Notes: generated by a model not told the origin, from the letters alone. Counted from the stretch's first letter, positions 7,713 through 16,450 are shown. The stretch is DNA of 34,024 bases from Maritimibacter sp. REDSEA-S28_B5 (GCA_001626765.1 LUOO01000115.1:1-34024), one strand, 5' to 3'. A program made the numbers and translations.

Positions 7713-8864
7713 TCAGAGCGTGTTTCGTGACCCCAGTATTGCCGTGACCTGGCTGGACAGCACACCGCCATTGCCATGCGCCAGCGCCAGATCAATATCC
7801 TTCAACTGAATGCCCGGCGCGTCGCCACGGATCTGACGGGCAGCCTCGATCACTGTGAAGATGCCGTACATCCCGGGGTGCACGCAGGACAGGCCGCCGC
7901 CATTCGTGTTCACCGGCAACACGCCGCCAGGCGCGATGCGTCCGCCCTCGACAAAGGCCCCTCCCTCGCCCTTCGCGCAGAACCCAAGATCTTCGAGAAA
8001 CAAAATCGTGTTGATGGTGAAGGCATCATAGAGCTCGACCGCCTGGATATCCGCAGGGGTCACTCCGGCCGCCGCAAAGGCGCGCGCGCCCGAGTCGCGG
8101 GCCGCGGTCACGGTGAAATCCTTCATCTGGGAAATCTGCCGGTGCGAGCTTGCCGCAGCACTGCCCAGCACATAGGCAGGTGCCTTCGGGAAATCCCGGG
8201 CGCGGTCCGCGCGGACCATTACGATCGCGCCGCCACCGTCGGTGACAAGACAACAGTCGCGCACGGTCAATGGATCGCCCACCATGCGCGAACCCAACAC
8301 GTCCTCGCGGGTCAGCGGGCCGCGCTCGAACGCTTCGGGGTTGCGCTGCGCCCAGGCCCGCGCGGCAACGGCCACGTCGGCCAGCTGTTCGCGGGTGGTA
8401 CCATATTCATGCATGTGCCGCGCCGCCGCCATCGCATAGGCCGAGATCGGATAGCGCGGATTATATGGCGCCTCGTAGGCCGGCGGACGTGAAGCGGTCA
8501 CCAGTCTGCCCGACGCGGTGCGCTGGTTGGAGCCATAAACAATCAGCGCGACATCACACAGACCGGCGTCCAGCGCCATGGTCGCGGACGTCAGGTAGTT
8601 TACGAAGGACGAACCGCCCGACATCGTGCCATCAATGAAACGGGGCTGGATGCCCAGATACTCCGCCGCCATAAGCGCCGGCATGCTGTCTTCCATCATG
8701 GTGCAAAACAGCCCGTCGACGTCGGACAGTTTCAGCCCGGCATCGCCAAGCGCCGCAAGCGCAGATTGCGCCATGACATCATAGGCCGTCAGGCCATGGG
8801 CTTCTCCGAGACCGGCATGACCGGTTCCCACGATGGCGGATTTCCCCCGAAGTTCAGTGGTCAT
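7713..8864 (-). CDS. Thiolase-fold lipid-transfer protein, Ltp2-like aldolase candidate
   Basis: A 383-residue protein of the SCP-x/Ltp branch of thiolases. The normal thiolase nucleophile Cys is missing: the corresponding loop reads DGTMSGGSSF (about 78-87). Tyr279 (in VELYDAFT) and Tyr333 (in HPGMYG) are placed like the pair of tyrosines used by Ltp2-type steroid side-chain retro-aldolases, which need a DUF35 partner. That partner gene is directly upstream, 3 bases away, so this pair probably forms an aldolase complex that releases a ketone or aldehyde plus a short acyl-CoA from a tertiary beta-hydroxyacyl-CoA. This functional reading is inferred. Many related proteins are simply annotated as acetyl-CoA acetyltransferase. 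A GGAGGG site precedes the ATG. Confidence 0.8.
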   Translation of the reverse strand: MTTELRGKSAIVGTGHAGLGEAHGLTAYDVMAQSALAALGDAGLKLSDVDGLFCTMMEDSMPALMAAEYLGIQPRFIDGTMSGGSSFVNYLTSATMALDAGLCDVALIVYGSNQRTASGRLVTASRPPAYEAPYNPRYPISAYAMAAARHMHEYGTTREQLADVAVAARAWAQRNPEAFERGPLTREDVLGSRMVGDPLTVRDCCLVTDGGGAIVMVRADRARDFPKAPAYVLGSAAASSHRQISQMKDFTVTAARDSGARAFAAAGVTPADIQAVELYDAFTINTILFLEDLGFCAKGEGGAFVEGGRIAPGGVLPVNTNGGGLSCVHPGMYGIFTVIEAARQIRGDAPGIQLKDIDLALAHGNGGVLSSQVTAILGSRNTL

Positions 8865-8867
8865 GGC

Positions 8868-9245
8868 CTATCCCTCCGACGGTTTGAAAAGCACGGCCGG
8901 AACACCCTCGGCCTCGCCCACGAATGCGGTTACAGGCATGTCGATGACGACCTCACCCGGGGCAATGCCCTCGACCCGGCTCATCATCCGGACACCCTCG
9001 TCCAGCTCGACGACGCATACGTTGTAGTCGCCGCCCCGTTCGGGCTTTCGGCGCACGACTGTTGTGGTGTGGACCCGTCCCTTGCCGCCGGCCTGCTTCC
9101 ACGAAATCGCGGTGCCATGACAATGTGGACACAGGACTCGCGGGAAAAAGTGATAGGCCCCGCAGTCGTCGCACTTGGGCAGCAGGATCTCTCCCTCTGC
9201 CAGCGCGCGTTGGAAAAGCTGGTCTGGTCCTTTGGCATCCTGCAT
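8868..9245 (-). CDS. DUF35 OB-fold protein with N-terminal zinc ribbon
   Basis: A 125-residue protein with a rubredoxin-like zinc ribbon (Cys25, Cys28, Cys39, Cys42 in CDDCGAYHFF...CPHC) followed by an OB fold that normally binds acyl-CoA. DUF35 proteins act as accessory subunits of thiolase-fold enzymes, for example the DUF35 part of ChsH2 with Ltp2, or partners of HMG-CoA synthase and thiolase in archaea. The adjacent Ltp2-like gene starts 3 bases after its stop, so a tight complex is expected. The ATG at 9245 follows GAAGGAGAACG. It is the first gene of the minus-strand unit that starts at the divergent operator region. Confidence 0.88.
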   Translation of the reverse strand: MQDAKGPDQLFQRALAEGEILLPKCDDCGAYHFFPRVLCPHCHGTAISWKQAGGKGRVHTTTVVRRKPERGGDYNVCVVELDEGVRMMSRVEGIAPGEVVIDMPVTAFVGEAEGVPAVLFKPSEG

Positions 9246-9286
9246 TGGCGTTCTCCTTCAAGCGACCCAGTCTTTGTTTAAGCGTA

Positions 9287-9315
9287 TTGATAATCTTTCT
9301 AACAATTGTTAGATT
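9287..9315 (+). promoter_or_regulatory. Promoter of the plus-strand CoA-transferase pair
   Basis: TTGATA (9287-9292) and TAGATT (9310-9315) are separated by 17 bases. Operator site 2 occupies the spacer and the -10, so a bound repressor would block RNA polymerase. The predicted leader before the ATG at 9350 is about 28 bases. On the opposite strand a weaker promoter for the DUF35-to-racemase unit probably overlaps the same site, because TTGACT and TAGAAA are present but spaced 15 bases apart. Confidence 0.65.
9298..9313. promoter_or_regulatory. 16-bp palindromic operator, site 2 (TCTAACAATTGTTAGA)
   Basis: This is a perfect 16-bp palindrome and the best copy in the window. It sits between divergent genes (DUF35 leftward, CoA-transferase rightward), so one bound dimer could control both directions. 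Confidence 0.8.
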
Positions 9316-9349
9316 TAGTCAACCTTTCAGGATCAATTGAGAGAAACTC

Positions 9350-10495
9350 ATGTCAGGTTCAGACTTAGCCCCCCTTTCCGGCAAACTCGTCGTTGCGTTG
9401 GAACAGGCAGTCGCCGCGCCTTTTTGCTCCTCGCGGCTGGCCGACGCCGGCGCGCGCGTGATCAAGATCGAACGCAAGGGCGCAGGCGATTTCGCCCGCG
9501 CCTACGATACCGCCGCCAACGGTGAAAGCGCCTATTTCACATGGCTGAACCGAGGCAAAGAATCGGTCGCCTTGGACATTAAAGCCGACGAAGACCGTGA
9601 AATCCTGCTCAGGATGCTGGAAAACGCAGATGTGTTTATTCAGAACCTGCTGCCGGGCGCGCTGGCCAAGCTGGGGCTCGATTCCGCGAGTCTGCGAGAG
9701 AGCTTCCCGCGTCTAGTGACCTGCGACATCACCGGATATGGCGAAGACGGCCCGATGCGCAACGCCAAGGCCTATGACCTTCTGGTGCAATGCGAGAGCG
9801 GTCTGGCATCAGTGACCGGTACACCCGACGGACCAGGACGGGTGGGCGTGTCGGTCTGCGATATCGCCACCGGTATGACAGCCCATGCTGGAATCTGCGA
9901 AGCACTTGTCGGGCGTGATCGCACCGGCAAGGGCAGCGGCGTTTCCGTGGCAATGTTTGATGTGATGGCCGACTGGATGTCGGTTCCACTGCTGTATCAC
10001 GATTACCTTGGCAAGCCGACACCTCGTGTCGGACTGAACCACACGGTCATTTGCCCGTACGGGGCCTATGAATGCAAGGACGGTCAGCTTGTCGTCATTA
10101 CCGTGCAACACAACGGCGAATGGCAACGGTTCTGTGAACACATACTGGGCGATGCGGCTTTGGCAACCGACCCCCGGTTCCATGACAACACGTCGCGAAT
10201 TGAAAACAAACCCGCGCTCGAAGTTCTCATCAAGGCCGTGTTCGCCTCGCATGACCGCGCCGAGATGCTGAAGCGGCTTGACGCTGCGGGCATTGCCTCG
10301 GGCGCGGTGAACGACGTGGCGACCCTGTCCGGTCACCCCCAGCTCGACCGGTCCGTAATTCGCACGCCTTCCGGTGAAATCAACGTCCCGACCCCCCCGA
10401 TCCGGCGCAGCCTCGGCGAAACGGCACTGGGCCCCTGCCCGGCCTTCGATGCGCAAGGCAAGGCCCTTCGCGCCGAGTTCGGCCGTCGTTCATAA
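9350..10495 (+). CDS. Class III (CaiB/BaiF) CoA-transferase
   Basis: A 381-residue family III CoA-transferase that moves CoA between carboxylic acids through aspartyl-anhydride chemistry in the cytosol. The catalytic aspartate is Asp143 in KAYDLLVQ, in the expected G-Y-G-x-x-G-P context. The sequence layout resembles the succinate/mesaconate/citramalate-type transferases more than formyl-CoA transferase, but the donor and acceptor cannot be read from sequence. It is the first gene of the only plus-strand unit in the cluster and has its own operator-controlled promoter. The second transferase gene follows 18 bases later. A plausible role is CoA recycling from a short-chain product to an incoming acid. 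Confidence 0.85.
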   Translation: MSGSDLAPLSGKLVVALEQAVAAPFCSSRLADAGARVIKIERKGAGDFARAYDTAANGESAYFTWLNRGKESVALDIKADEDREILLRMLENADVFIQNLLPGALAKLGLDSASLRESFPRLVTCDITGYGEDGPMRNAKAYDLLVQCESGLASVTGTPDGPGRVGVSVCDIATGMTAHAGICEALVGRDRTGKGSGVSVAMFDVMADWMSVPLLYHDYLGKPTPRVGLNHTVICPYGAYECKDGQLVVITVQHNGEWQRFCEHILGDAALATDPRFHDNTSRIENKPALEVLIKAVFASHDRAEMLKRLDAAGIASGAVNDVATLSGHPQLDRSVIRTPSGEINVPTPPIRRSLGETALGPCPAFDAQGKALRAEFGRRS

Positions 10496-10513
10496 AAAAC
10501 GGTAGGCAACTAA

Positions 10514-11692
10514 GTGGACAATCAAATGACCGATGAGAACAATCCGGCGATCCTTCAAGACGTGAAGATCGTCGATCTGACTTCTGTAGTTTTCGGACCT
10601 TTGGCGACGCAGATGCTGGGCGATCTGGGGGCCGATGTGATCAAGGTGGAAGGCCCCGAGGGCGATCTTCTTCGCCAGGTCCAGCCATCGCGCAACAAGC
10701 TGATGGGTGCCGCTTTTCTGGGGGCCAACCGTAACAAGCGCAGTGTCGTACTCGACCTCAAAACACAAACCGGTCTCGATCAGTTGCGCAAACTGCTCAT
10801 CGATGCCGATGTGATGATTTCGAGCATCCGGCCTGCGGCGCTTGCCAGATTGTCTTTGGAACCCGAAACCCTGCGCCAGGAAAACCCGAACCTGATCACG
10901 GTATCCGCCACCGGTTTCGGACAGGACGGGCCCTATGCCGCCAAGCCAGCATTCGACGATTCCGTCCAGTCGGTGTCGGGATTGGCCAGCCTGGCAACCT
11001 TGCGCGACCCCGAGGCACCGCCCGCTTATGCCCCGACAATTCTGGCCGACAAGCTTGGCGGGGTCACCGCCGCCTATGCCGTGATGGGCGCCCTGTTCCA
11101 CCGCGAGCGTACGGGACAGGCCCAGCATGTCGAAGTTCCGATGTTTGAGACGCTGGCCGCCTTCCTGCTGGCCGAACATATGGATGGCGCCACCTTCGAG
11201 GAGGCTCCGCAGGATTTCGGCTATGCCCGCATGCTGGTTCCGCACCGGCGTCCGGTTCAGACCGCAGATGGCTACATCACAATTCTGCCTTACACCAACG
11301 TACAATGGGCGCGGTTTTTCAAGACGGTTGGGCGCAATGACATGATCGACCATGTCTGGGTCACGGACATGGACGCCCGTAGCCGCAACATCGGCGCAGT
11401 ATACGATATGGTGGCGCACATTGCGCTGACCCGGACCACAGATGAGTGGCTTGACCTCATGGAGCAGGCCGACATACCCGCCATGCCAGTGCGCAACCTG
11501 TCAGATTTACCGAACGATCCCCATCTTGCCGCAACCGGGTTCTTTCAACGGATTGATCACCCGACCGAAGGTGCGATCTGGACGACACGCCCGCCGGTTC
11601 GCTTTTCGGCGACCCCTGCGCGACATGATCATCGCCCGGCCCCGCGACTTGGGGAACACAGCGACGAAATTCTGGGGCCGGGCAGGGAGTAG
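10514..11692 (+). CDS. Class III (CaiB/BaiF) CoA-transferase
   Basis: A 392-residue family III CoA-transferase. The N-terminal FGPLATQMLGDLGADVIKVE segment is typical, and the catalytic aspartate is probably Asp148 in KPAFDDSVQ. The start is uncertain: a GTG at 10514 has a weak TAGG upstream, while the ATG at 10526 would shorten the protein by four residues with no better site. It is co-transcribed with the transferase before it and converges with the ACAD gene, with 21 bases between the stops. It is clearly not a recent duplicate of its neighbour, since only the family motifs are shared. The pair may act on different acids. Confidence 0.83.
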   Translation: MDNQMTDENNPAILQDVKIVDLTSVVFGPLATQMLGDLGADVIKVEGPEGDLLRQVQPSRNKLMGAAFLGANRNKRSVVLDLKTQTGLDQLRKLLIDADVMISSIRPAALARLSLEPETLRQENPNLITVSATGFGQDGPYAAKPAFDDSVQSVSGLASLATLRDPEAPPAYAPTILADKLGGVTAAYAVMGALFHRERTGQAQHVEVPMFETLAAFLLAEHMDGATFEEAPQDFGYARMLVPHRRPVQTADGYITILPYTNVQWARFFKTVGRNDMIDHVWVTDMDARSRNIGAVYDMVAHIALTRTTDEWLDLMEQADIPAMPVRNLSDLPNDPHLAATGFFQRIDHPTEGAIWTTRPPVRFSATPARHDHRPAPRLGEHSDEILGPGRE

Positions 11693-11713
11693 CCCCACCC
11701 GGCACCGGACGGA

Positions 11714-12871
11714 TCAAACATCCATCGAGCGTGCGATCAGTTCCTTCATGATCTCGTTGGTGCCGCCATAGATCATCTGGACCCTGCTGTCGGCATAAAG
11801 TCGCGCGATGGGGTATTCCATCATGAAACCGTAACCGCCGTGCAGTTGCAGGCATTCATGCATGACCTCGTTCTGCGTCTGGCTGCCCCACCATTTCGCC
11901 ATCGAAGCCGTGGCCGCATCAAGTTCGCCCGCTTCAAGACGCGCGAGCCCGTCATTTACGAAGGAGCGTAGCAATTCGGCCTTGGTTTTGCATTCCGCCA
12001 GTTTGAAGCGTGTATTCTGGAAGTCCATGATCCGGCTTCCAAATGCCTTGCGGTCCTGAACATATTTCACCGTTTCATCGATCGCAAAATCAATAAAACC
12101 GAGCGCGGTAATGCCGATCATCAGCCGCTCCCAAGGCAGCTGCTTCATCAGCTGGTAGAACCCCTGCCCCTCTTCCGGACCAAGCAGGTTCGCCGTGGGC
12201 ACGCGCACATCCTCGAAGAACAGCTCAGCAGTATCCGAACCTTTCATACCCAGTTTCTTCAGGTTCCGTCCCCGGCGAAAGCCCTCGGCGCCCTCGGTTT
12301 CCAGAACGATCAACGAAACGCCCTTGGCGCCGGCGTTGCGATCGGTCTTTGCCACGATAACAACGAGATCCGCCGTGTGCCCGTTTGTGATAAAGATCTT
12401 CGAACCGTTGATCTTGTAGTGGTTGCCATCCTTTTCCGCATAGGTTTGTACGTTCTGGAGGTCAGAGCCCGTTCCAGGCTCGGTCATGGCAATCGCCGCA
12501 ACGCTGTCGCCGCTGACCAGTTTCGGCAACCACTTTTTCTTCTGTTCCTCACTGCCATATGCGTTGAGATAATGGATTACGATGGACTGAATCCCATAGC
12601 CCCAACCCGTATCACCGGTGCGCCCCTGCTCGTAGACGGTAATCGCGTCGAACCCGATGCCGCCACCGAACCCACCATATTCTTCGGCAATCGAGCCACC
12701 CATGACACCCTGCTGACCGACTGTTTTCCAGAAGTCGCGGTCAACAATTCCCTGCTCCGCCCATTTTTCAATCTTCGGAGCCATCTCTGCATCGAAAAGC
12801 CTGCGTGTACTATCGGCGAACATCTTGTGTTCATCCACTGCCCAACTCGGGGAGTTCTTGATCAGAGACAT
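11714..12871 (-). CDS. Acyl-CoA dehydrogenase, long-chain/isovaleryl type
   Basis: A 385-residue flavoprotein that oxidises acyl-CoA to trans-2-enoyl-CoA. Visible motifs are AMTEPGTGSDLQ (about 128-139), KIFITNGHTADL, the catalytic glutamate at about residue 248 in LPWERLMIG (the long-chain/isovaleryl position), and the C-terminal IYGGTNEIMKELIARS. All features of a self-sufficient homotetrameric ACAD are present, unlike the pair at 2197-4469. It forms a single-gene unit with its own promoter and operator, separated from the etf operon by a strong terminator. The ATG follows TAGGAATAAAAC. Chain length and branching preference are unknown. Confidence 0.9.
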   Translation of the reverse strand: MSLIKNSPSWAVDEHKMFADSTRRLFDAEMAPKIEKWAEQGIVDRDFWKTVGQQGVMGGSIAEEYGGFGGGIGFDAITVYEQGRTGDTGWGYGIQSIVIHYLNAYGSEEQKKKWLPKLVSGDSVAAIAMTEPGTGSDLQNVQTYAEKDGNHYKINGSKIFITNGHTADLVVIVAKTDRNAGAKGVSLIVLETEGAEGFRRGRNLKKLGMKGSDTAELFFEDVRVPTANLLGPEEGQGFYQLMKQLPWERLMIGITALGFIDFAIDETVKYVQDRKAFGSRIMDFQNTRFKLAECKTKAELLRSFVNDGLARLEAGELDAATASMAKWWGSQTQNEVMHECLQLHGGYGFMMEYPIARLYADSRVQMIYGGTNEIMKELIARSMDV

Positions 12872-12906
12872 GTTTTATTCCTATCGGTTCATGCTTGCAT
12901 TGAAGA

Positions 12907-12935
12907 AATCTAACAAGTGTTTTATTTCCTGGCAA
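12907..12935 (-). promoter_or_regulatory. Promoter of the single ACAD gene
   Basis: On the minus strand TTGCCA (12930-12935), a 17-base spacer and TAGATT (12907-12912) give the same layout as the promoters at 9287 and 25510. The spacer carries operator site 3. The leader would be about 30 bases. Confidence 0.6.
12909..12924. promoter_or_regulatory. 16-bp operator, site 3 (TCTAACAAGTGTTTTA)
   Basis: One arm is intact and the other keeps 5 of 7 bases. Its position over the spacer and -10 of a promoter built like the others supports it. It is weaker than sites 1 and 2. Confidence 0.55.
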
Positions 12936-13026
12936 TGAACCCGAGGCGTTCTGACGGGGCGTCACAAGGCTTCGGACCGTGCGCATCCGGATTTATCTAA
13001 TCACGCGCCGCCCATTCGGCTCGTAC

Positions 13027-13066
13027 AAAAAAGGCCCGCCAAAACAGGCGGGCCTTTTTGTAATTT
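13027..13066 (-). terminator. Strong intrinsic terminator after etfA
   Basis: AAGGCCCGCC (13031-13040) and its complement GGCGGGCCTT (13047-13056) form a 10-base-pair stem with loop AAAACA. An A-run on the left gives a T-run on the minus strand, and there is a T-run on the right as well. It lies just after the etfA stop and separates the etf unit from the ACAD promoter. Confidence 0.9.
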
Positions 13067-13078
13067 TTTCGCAATGAC

Positions 13079-14005
13079 TTACAGCCTGTCGGTCAGTTCG
13101 GGCACGGCGTCGAACAGGTCGGCAACCAGACCGTAATCGGCAACCTGGAAGATCGGGGCTTCTTCGTCCTTGTTGATCGCAACGATGATCTTGCTGTCCT
13201 TCATGCCGGCCAGGTGTTGGATCGCACCCGAGATGCCAACAGCGATATACAGGTCAGGCGCGACCACCTTGCCGGTCTGGCCAACCTGCCAGTCGTTCGG
13301 TGCAAAGCCCGAGTCGACGGCGGCGCGGGATGCGCCAACGGCGGCGCCCAGCTTGTCGGCCAGTTTCTCGATCAGGGCAAAGTTCTCTTCGGAGCCGACG
13401 CCGCGCCCACCGGACACGACCACACCGGCCGAGGTCAGTTCGGGACGATCCGATGCGGCGACCTTGTCTTCGACCCATTCCGACAGGCCGGGGTTGTCCC
13501 CGGCACCGATGCTTTCGACCGAGGCAGACCCGCCTTCGCCAGCGGCATCAAAGGTCGAGGTGCGGAAGGTGATGACCTTTTTCGCATCCGACGATTTGAC
13601 GGTTTGAATCGCGTTCCCGGCATAGATCGGGCGCTCGAACGTTTTGCCATCGACAACGCCGGACACGTCCGACAGGACCATCACGTCCAGCAGCGCGGCA
13701 ACGCGCGGCATGACGTTCTTGGCGTCCGTGGTGGCCGGGGCGACGATATGTTCATAATCACCGGCCAGCGATGCGATCAGCGCGGCGGTCGGTTCGGCCA
13801 GGCGGTGACCCAGCGATGCGTCTTCGGCGACCAGAACCTTGGTCACACCGTCGATCTTGGCGGCGGCGTCGCCTGCGGCAGCAGCAGAGGCGCCCGCGCA
13901 CAGAACGGTCACATCGCCTAGGGCCTTGGCCGCGGTCACGGCCTTGGCGGTTGCGTCGATTGCCAGTTCACCATCGGTCACTTCTGCGAGAAGAAGAACA
14001 GCCAT
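13079..14005 (-). CDS. etfA: Electron transfer flavoprotein, alpha subunit
   Basis: A 308-residue EtfA. With EtfB it forms the soluble FAD/AMP heterodimer that accepts electrons from acyl-CoA dehydrogenases and hands them to ETF-ubiquinone oxidoreductase. The C-terminal FAD signature is clear ([14 protein letters not shown] followed by [15 protein letters not shown]), as is GGRGVG near residue 200. Its ATG overlaps the last base of the etfB stop (TAATG), so the subunits are translationally coupled. Placement at the end of the hydratase unit suggests an ETF serving the several ACADs here. I cannot tell whether this is the only copy in the genome. Confidence 0.95.
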   Translation of the reverse strand: MAVLLLAEVTDGELAIDATAKAVTAAKALGDVTVLCAGASAAAAGDAAAKIDGVTKVLVAEDASLGHRLAEPTAALIASLAGDYEHIVAPATTDAKNVMPRVAALLDVMVLSDVSGVVDGKTFERPIYAGNAIQTVKSSDAKKVITFRTSTFDAAGEGGSASVESIGAGDNPGLSEWVEDKVAASDRPELTSAGVVVSGGRGVGSEENFALIEKLADKLGAAVGASRAAVDSGFAPNDWQVGQTGKVVAPDLYIAVGISGAIQHLAGMKDSKIIVAINKDEEAPIFQVADYGLVADLFDAVPELTDRL

Positions 14006-14763
14006 TATACAGCCCCCGCTTCTTTGAGTTTTGCGACCAGCTCGTCCACCGAGCCGACCATGATACCGGCCGCGCGTGCCACGGGCTCGGAGGTTTTGAC
14101 GATTTCCAGACGCGGCGTGACATCAACGCCGTAATCATCGGCGGTCTTTTCATCCAGCGGCTTTTTCTTGGCCTTCATAATGTTGGGCAGCGACGCATAG
14201 CGCGGCTCGTTCAGGCGCAGGTCCACGGTGACGATCGCGGGCATCTTGACCTTGATGGTCTGCAGGCCGCCGTCAACTTCGCGGGTCACGACGGCACTGT
14301 CACCGTCGATGTCCAGTTCCGAGGCAAAGGTACCCTGCGACCAGCCCAGCAGGGCTGACAGCATCTGGCCGGTGGCATTCATGTCGTTGTCGATCGCCTG
14401 CTTGCCGCAGAGAATCAGACCAGGCTGTTCCTCTTCCACGACCTTGGCAAGGATTTTGGCCACTGCCAGCGGCTCGATATCATGGTGCACGTCATCCGCT
14501 GCAACGACCAGGATGGCGCGGTCGGCACCCATGGCCAGTGCGGTGCGCAGGGTTTCCTGCGCCTGTTTGACGCCGATGGATACCGCGACCACCTCTTCGG
14601 CCTTGCCGGCCTCTTTCAGGCGTATCGCCTCTTCGACGGCGATTTCGTCGAAAGGGTTCATCGACATCTTAACGTTGGCCAGATCGACACCGCTTCCGTC
14701 CGCTTTGACACGAACCTTCACGTTGTAGTCGATCACGCGTTTCACAGGCACGAGTACCTTCAT
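14005..14763 (-). CDS. etfB: Electron transfer flavoprotein, beta subunit
   Basis: A 252-residue EtfB. It begins with the typical [20 protein letters not shown] and contains DDVHHDIEP and the [16 protein letters not shown] segment of the AMP-binding and ACAD-docking region. The C-terminal recognition-loop area [15 protein letters not shown] is conserved and is the part that contacts acyl-CoA dehydrogenases. The ATG follows AAGGAGACC. It lies 42 bases after the enoyl-CoA hydratase gene and overlaps etfA by one base. It is probably transcribed with the two hydratase genes upstream. Confidence 0.95.
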   Translation of the reverse strand: MKVLVPVKRVIDYNVKVRVKADGSGVDLANVKMSMNPFDEIAVEEAIRLKEAGKAEEVVAVSIGVKQAQETLRTALAMGADRAILVVAADDVHHDIEPLAVAKILAKVVEEEQPGLILCGKQAIDNDMNATGQMLSALLGWSQGTFASELDIDGDSAVVTREVDGGLQTIKVKMPAIVTVDLRLNEPRYASLPNIMKAKKKPLDEKTADDYGVDVTPRLEIVKTSEPVARAAGIMVGSVDELVAKLKEAGAV

Positions 14764-14805
14764 TGGCGTGGTCTCCTTGAGTTTTGCGATAAGGTTTCAA
14801 CCGAG

Positions 14806-15588
14806 CTAACGGTCTTTGAATTCTGGAGTTCTTTTTTCCGAAAACGCTTTCATGGCCTCGGGAAAGTCATGCGCGCACAGCAAAACGCTTTGGGCATCGC
14901 GCTCGATATCCAGCGCCTCGAGATAGCTGCACTCGGCTGCGGCGCGCATCACACGCTTGGCGGTCTGAACGCCAAACATCGGGTGCGTTGCAATCTCGCG
15001 GGCAATTTCCAGCGCCCGTACCTCGACCTGGTTGGCCGGCACGCATTCTTCGACAACGCGCAGGTCCCTGGCGGTGCGCCCGTCGATTTCACGGCCCGTG
15101 AGCACAAGCATCCGGGCAACGCCCGCACCGGCGCGCTGGTGAAGCAGCCAGCTTGATCCCGTGTCGGGACAACCGCCGACGCGTGCAAATACTTCGCACA
15201 GCCGGGCATCTTCGGCGGCAACGACAATGTCCGCCGACAAGGCCAGGCTGAGGCCCGCGCCAAAAGCCACGCCGCATACCGCGGAAATCAGAGGTTTGCG
15301 AAACAGATAGGCCGCGCGTCCGCCATCGTGAACCAGGTCCACCATTTCCGACGTCGCCCGCGCGCCTTTGGCGATCTCGGACTGAAACCCGACAAGATCG
15401 CCGCCGCTGCTGAAATGATTGCCACCGGTCATAACAACGACACGGATCGTAGCGTCCCGTTCGGCTTCGCGCAGAAGCGCCACCAGTTCTTCGACGAACC
15501 CGATGCTGTAAGGGTTGCGTTTTGTCGGCTGAAGAAAACGCAGGATTCCGACAGGGCCTTCCCTGTCCAGGCGAATAAGCTCAGTCAT
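14806..15588 (-). CDS. Enoyl-CoA hydratase/isomerase family protein
   Basis: A 260-residue crotonase-fold protein. Oxyanion-hole motifs are FSSGGDL (about 58-64) and the GVAFGAGLSLAL segment. The region that carries the second catalytic acid reads CEVFARVGGCPDTGSSW, close to the Paa-type 2-(1,2-epoxy) isomerase/hydratase pattern, so double-bond isomerisation is as likely as hydration. The C-terminus FSEKRTPEFKDR is the usual crotonase tail. The start at 15588 follows GGAGACTTGA, 11 bases after the stop of the preceding crotonase gene. Two different crotonases in tandem suggest a pathway with both hydration and isomerisation or ring-opening steps. Confidence 0.88.
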   Translation of the reverse strand: MTELIRLDREGPVGILRFLQPTKRNPYSIGFVEELVALLREAERDATIRVVVMTGGNHFSSGGDLVGFQSEIAKGARATSEMVDLVHDGGRAAYLFRKPLISAVCGVAFGAGLSLALSADIVVAAEDARLCEVFARVGGCPDTGSSWLLHQRAGAGVARMLVLTGREIDGRTARDLRVVEECVPANQVEVRALEIAREIATHPMFGVQTAKRVMRAAAECSYLEALDIERDAQSVLLCAHDFPEAMKAFSEKRTPEFKDR

Positions 15589-15599
15589 TCAAGTCTCCA

Positions 15600-16376
15600 T
15601 CAGGTCCCGGTCCAGACGGGTGCTCGCTTTTCAGCAAAGGCCTTTGGGCCTTCAATCGCGTCGTTGCTGGCGTAAACCACCTCGTGAAGGCGCTTGCCCT
15701 CTTTCAGGCCACCCGCACAGCCCAGGTCCATGGTCGCGCGAACGCCGCCTTTCGCGGCAACAACCGACAGCGGGGCCGCGCTGGCAATGCGTTTGGCAAG
15801 GTCAAATGCCCTTGCGCGGACAGCATCGGGAGTGTCTTCGATATAGTTGGTGAACCCGTATTCGTGCAGGCGCTCGATCGGCATCAAGTCGCCGGTCAGA
15901 ACGATTTCCATAAGGATGGGCTGCGGTAGCATGGACAGTGCCGGCGATGCCCAGGGCGATCCACGACCGATCTTTACTTCGGTGATACCGACCTTGGTCC
16001 CCTTGAGACCGACCCGCAGATCGCAATTCAAGGTCAGCATCATGCCGCCCGCCATCAGCGACCCTGTCATCGCCGCGATGATCGGTTTCTTGCAGGCGCG
16101 CATGGTCTCGTGAAACGGGTCGCGCATCTTGGTCAGAATATCGACACCCTCGTCGCGTGCGATTTGTGTGGCTTCCTTCAGATCCAGTCCGGCGCTGAAA
16201 ACGCCGCAATCGGCAGAAGTCAGAATGGCCACACGAACGCTGTCATCCGCCTCGATCTTCTCCCAAGCGTCGGTCAGCCCGTTCGTCGCCGCCACGGAAA
16301 GCGCGTTTTTACGTTCGGGCCGGTTGATACAGACGGTCGCAATTCCGTCTTCGATCTTCACGTCAATGGGGCTCAT
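15600..16376 (-). CDS. Enoyl-CoA hydratase/isomerase family protein
   Basis: A 258-residue crotonase-fold protein starting MSPIDVKIEDGIA. Motifs are FSAGLDL, AMTGSLMAGGMML and GITEVKIGRGSPW, the last holding a conserved acidic residue at the catalytic-Glu position. The tail AFAEKRAPVWTG is typical. The frame is open further upstream to 16511, but that part crosses the hairpin behind the binding-protein gene and is not crotonase-like, so I use the ATG at 16376. It is the first gene of the hydratase-hydratase-etfB-etfA run. Upstream there is only a half operator (TCTAAC at 16404), and I could not find a convincing promoter. Confidence 0.88.
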   Translation of the reverse strand: MSPIDVKIEDGIATVCINRPERKNALSVAATNGLTDAWEKIEADDSVRVAILTSADCGVFSAGLDLKEATQIARDEGVDILTKMRDPFHETMRACKKPIIAAMTGSLMAGGMMLTLNCDLRVGLKGTKVGITEVKIGRGSPWASPALSMLPQPILMEIVLTGDLMPIERLHEYGFTNYIEDTPDAVRARAFDLAKRIASAAPLSVVAAKGGVRATMDLGCAGGLKEGKRLHEVVYASNDAIEGPKAFAEKRAPVWTGT

Positions 16377-16416
16377 GATACCTGCTTCGCTTTCTCGGGA
16401 CAATCTAACTGCGGAA

Positions 16417-16450
16417 AGCTTCCCCGCGACATGTCTGCCGCGGGGAAGCT
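16417..16450 (-). terminator. Perfect 12-bp stem-loop behind the first binding-protein gene
   Basis: AGCTTCCCCGCG and its exact complement flank a 10-base loop, starting 6 bases after the stop codon. The T-run that follows on the minus strand is short (TTTCC), so it may act as a weak terminator or protect the 3' end of the abundant binding-protein mRNA. Confidence 0.7.

Noticed and set aside
16404..16410. A single TCTAACT half-site near the crotonase start as a sixth operator
   Set aside because: The second arm is absent and no -35 lies at the right distance, so I kept it only as a remark.
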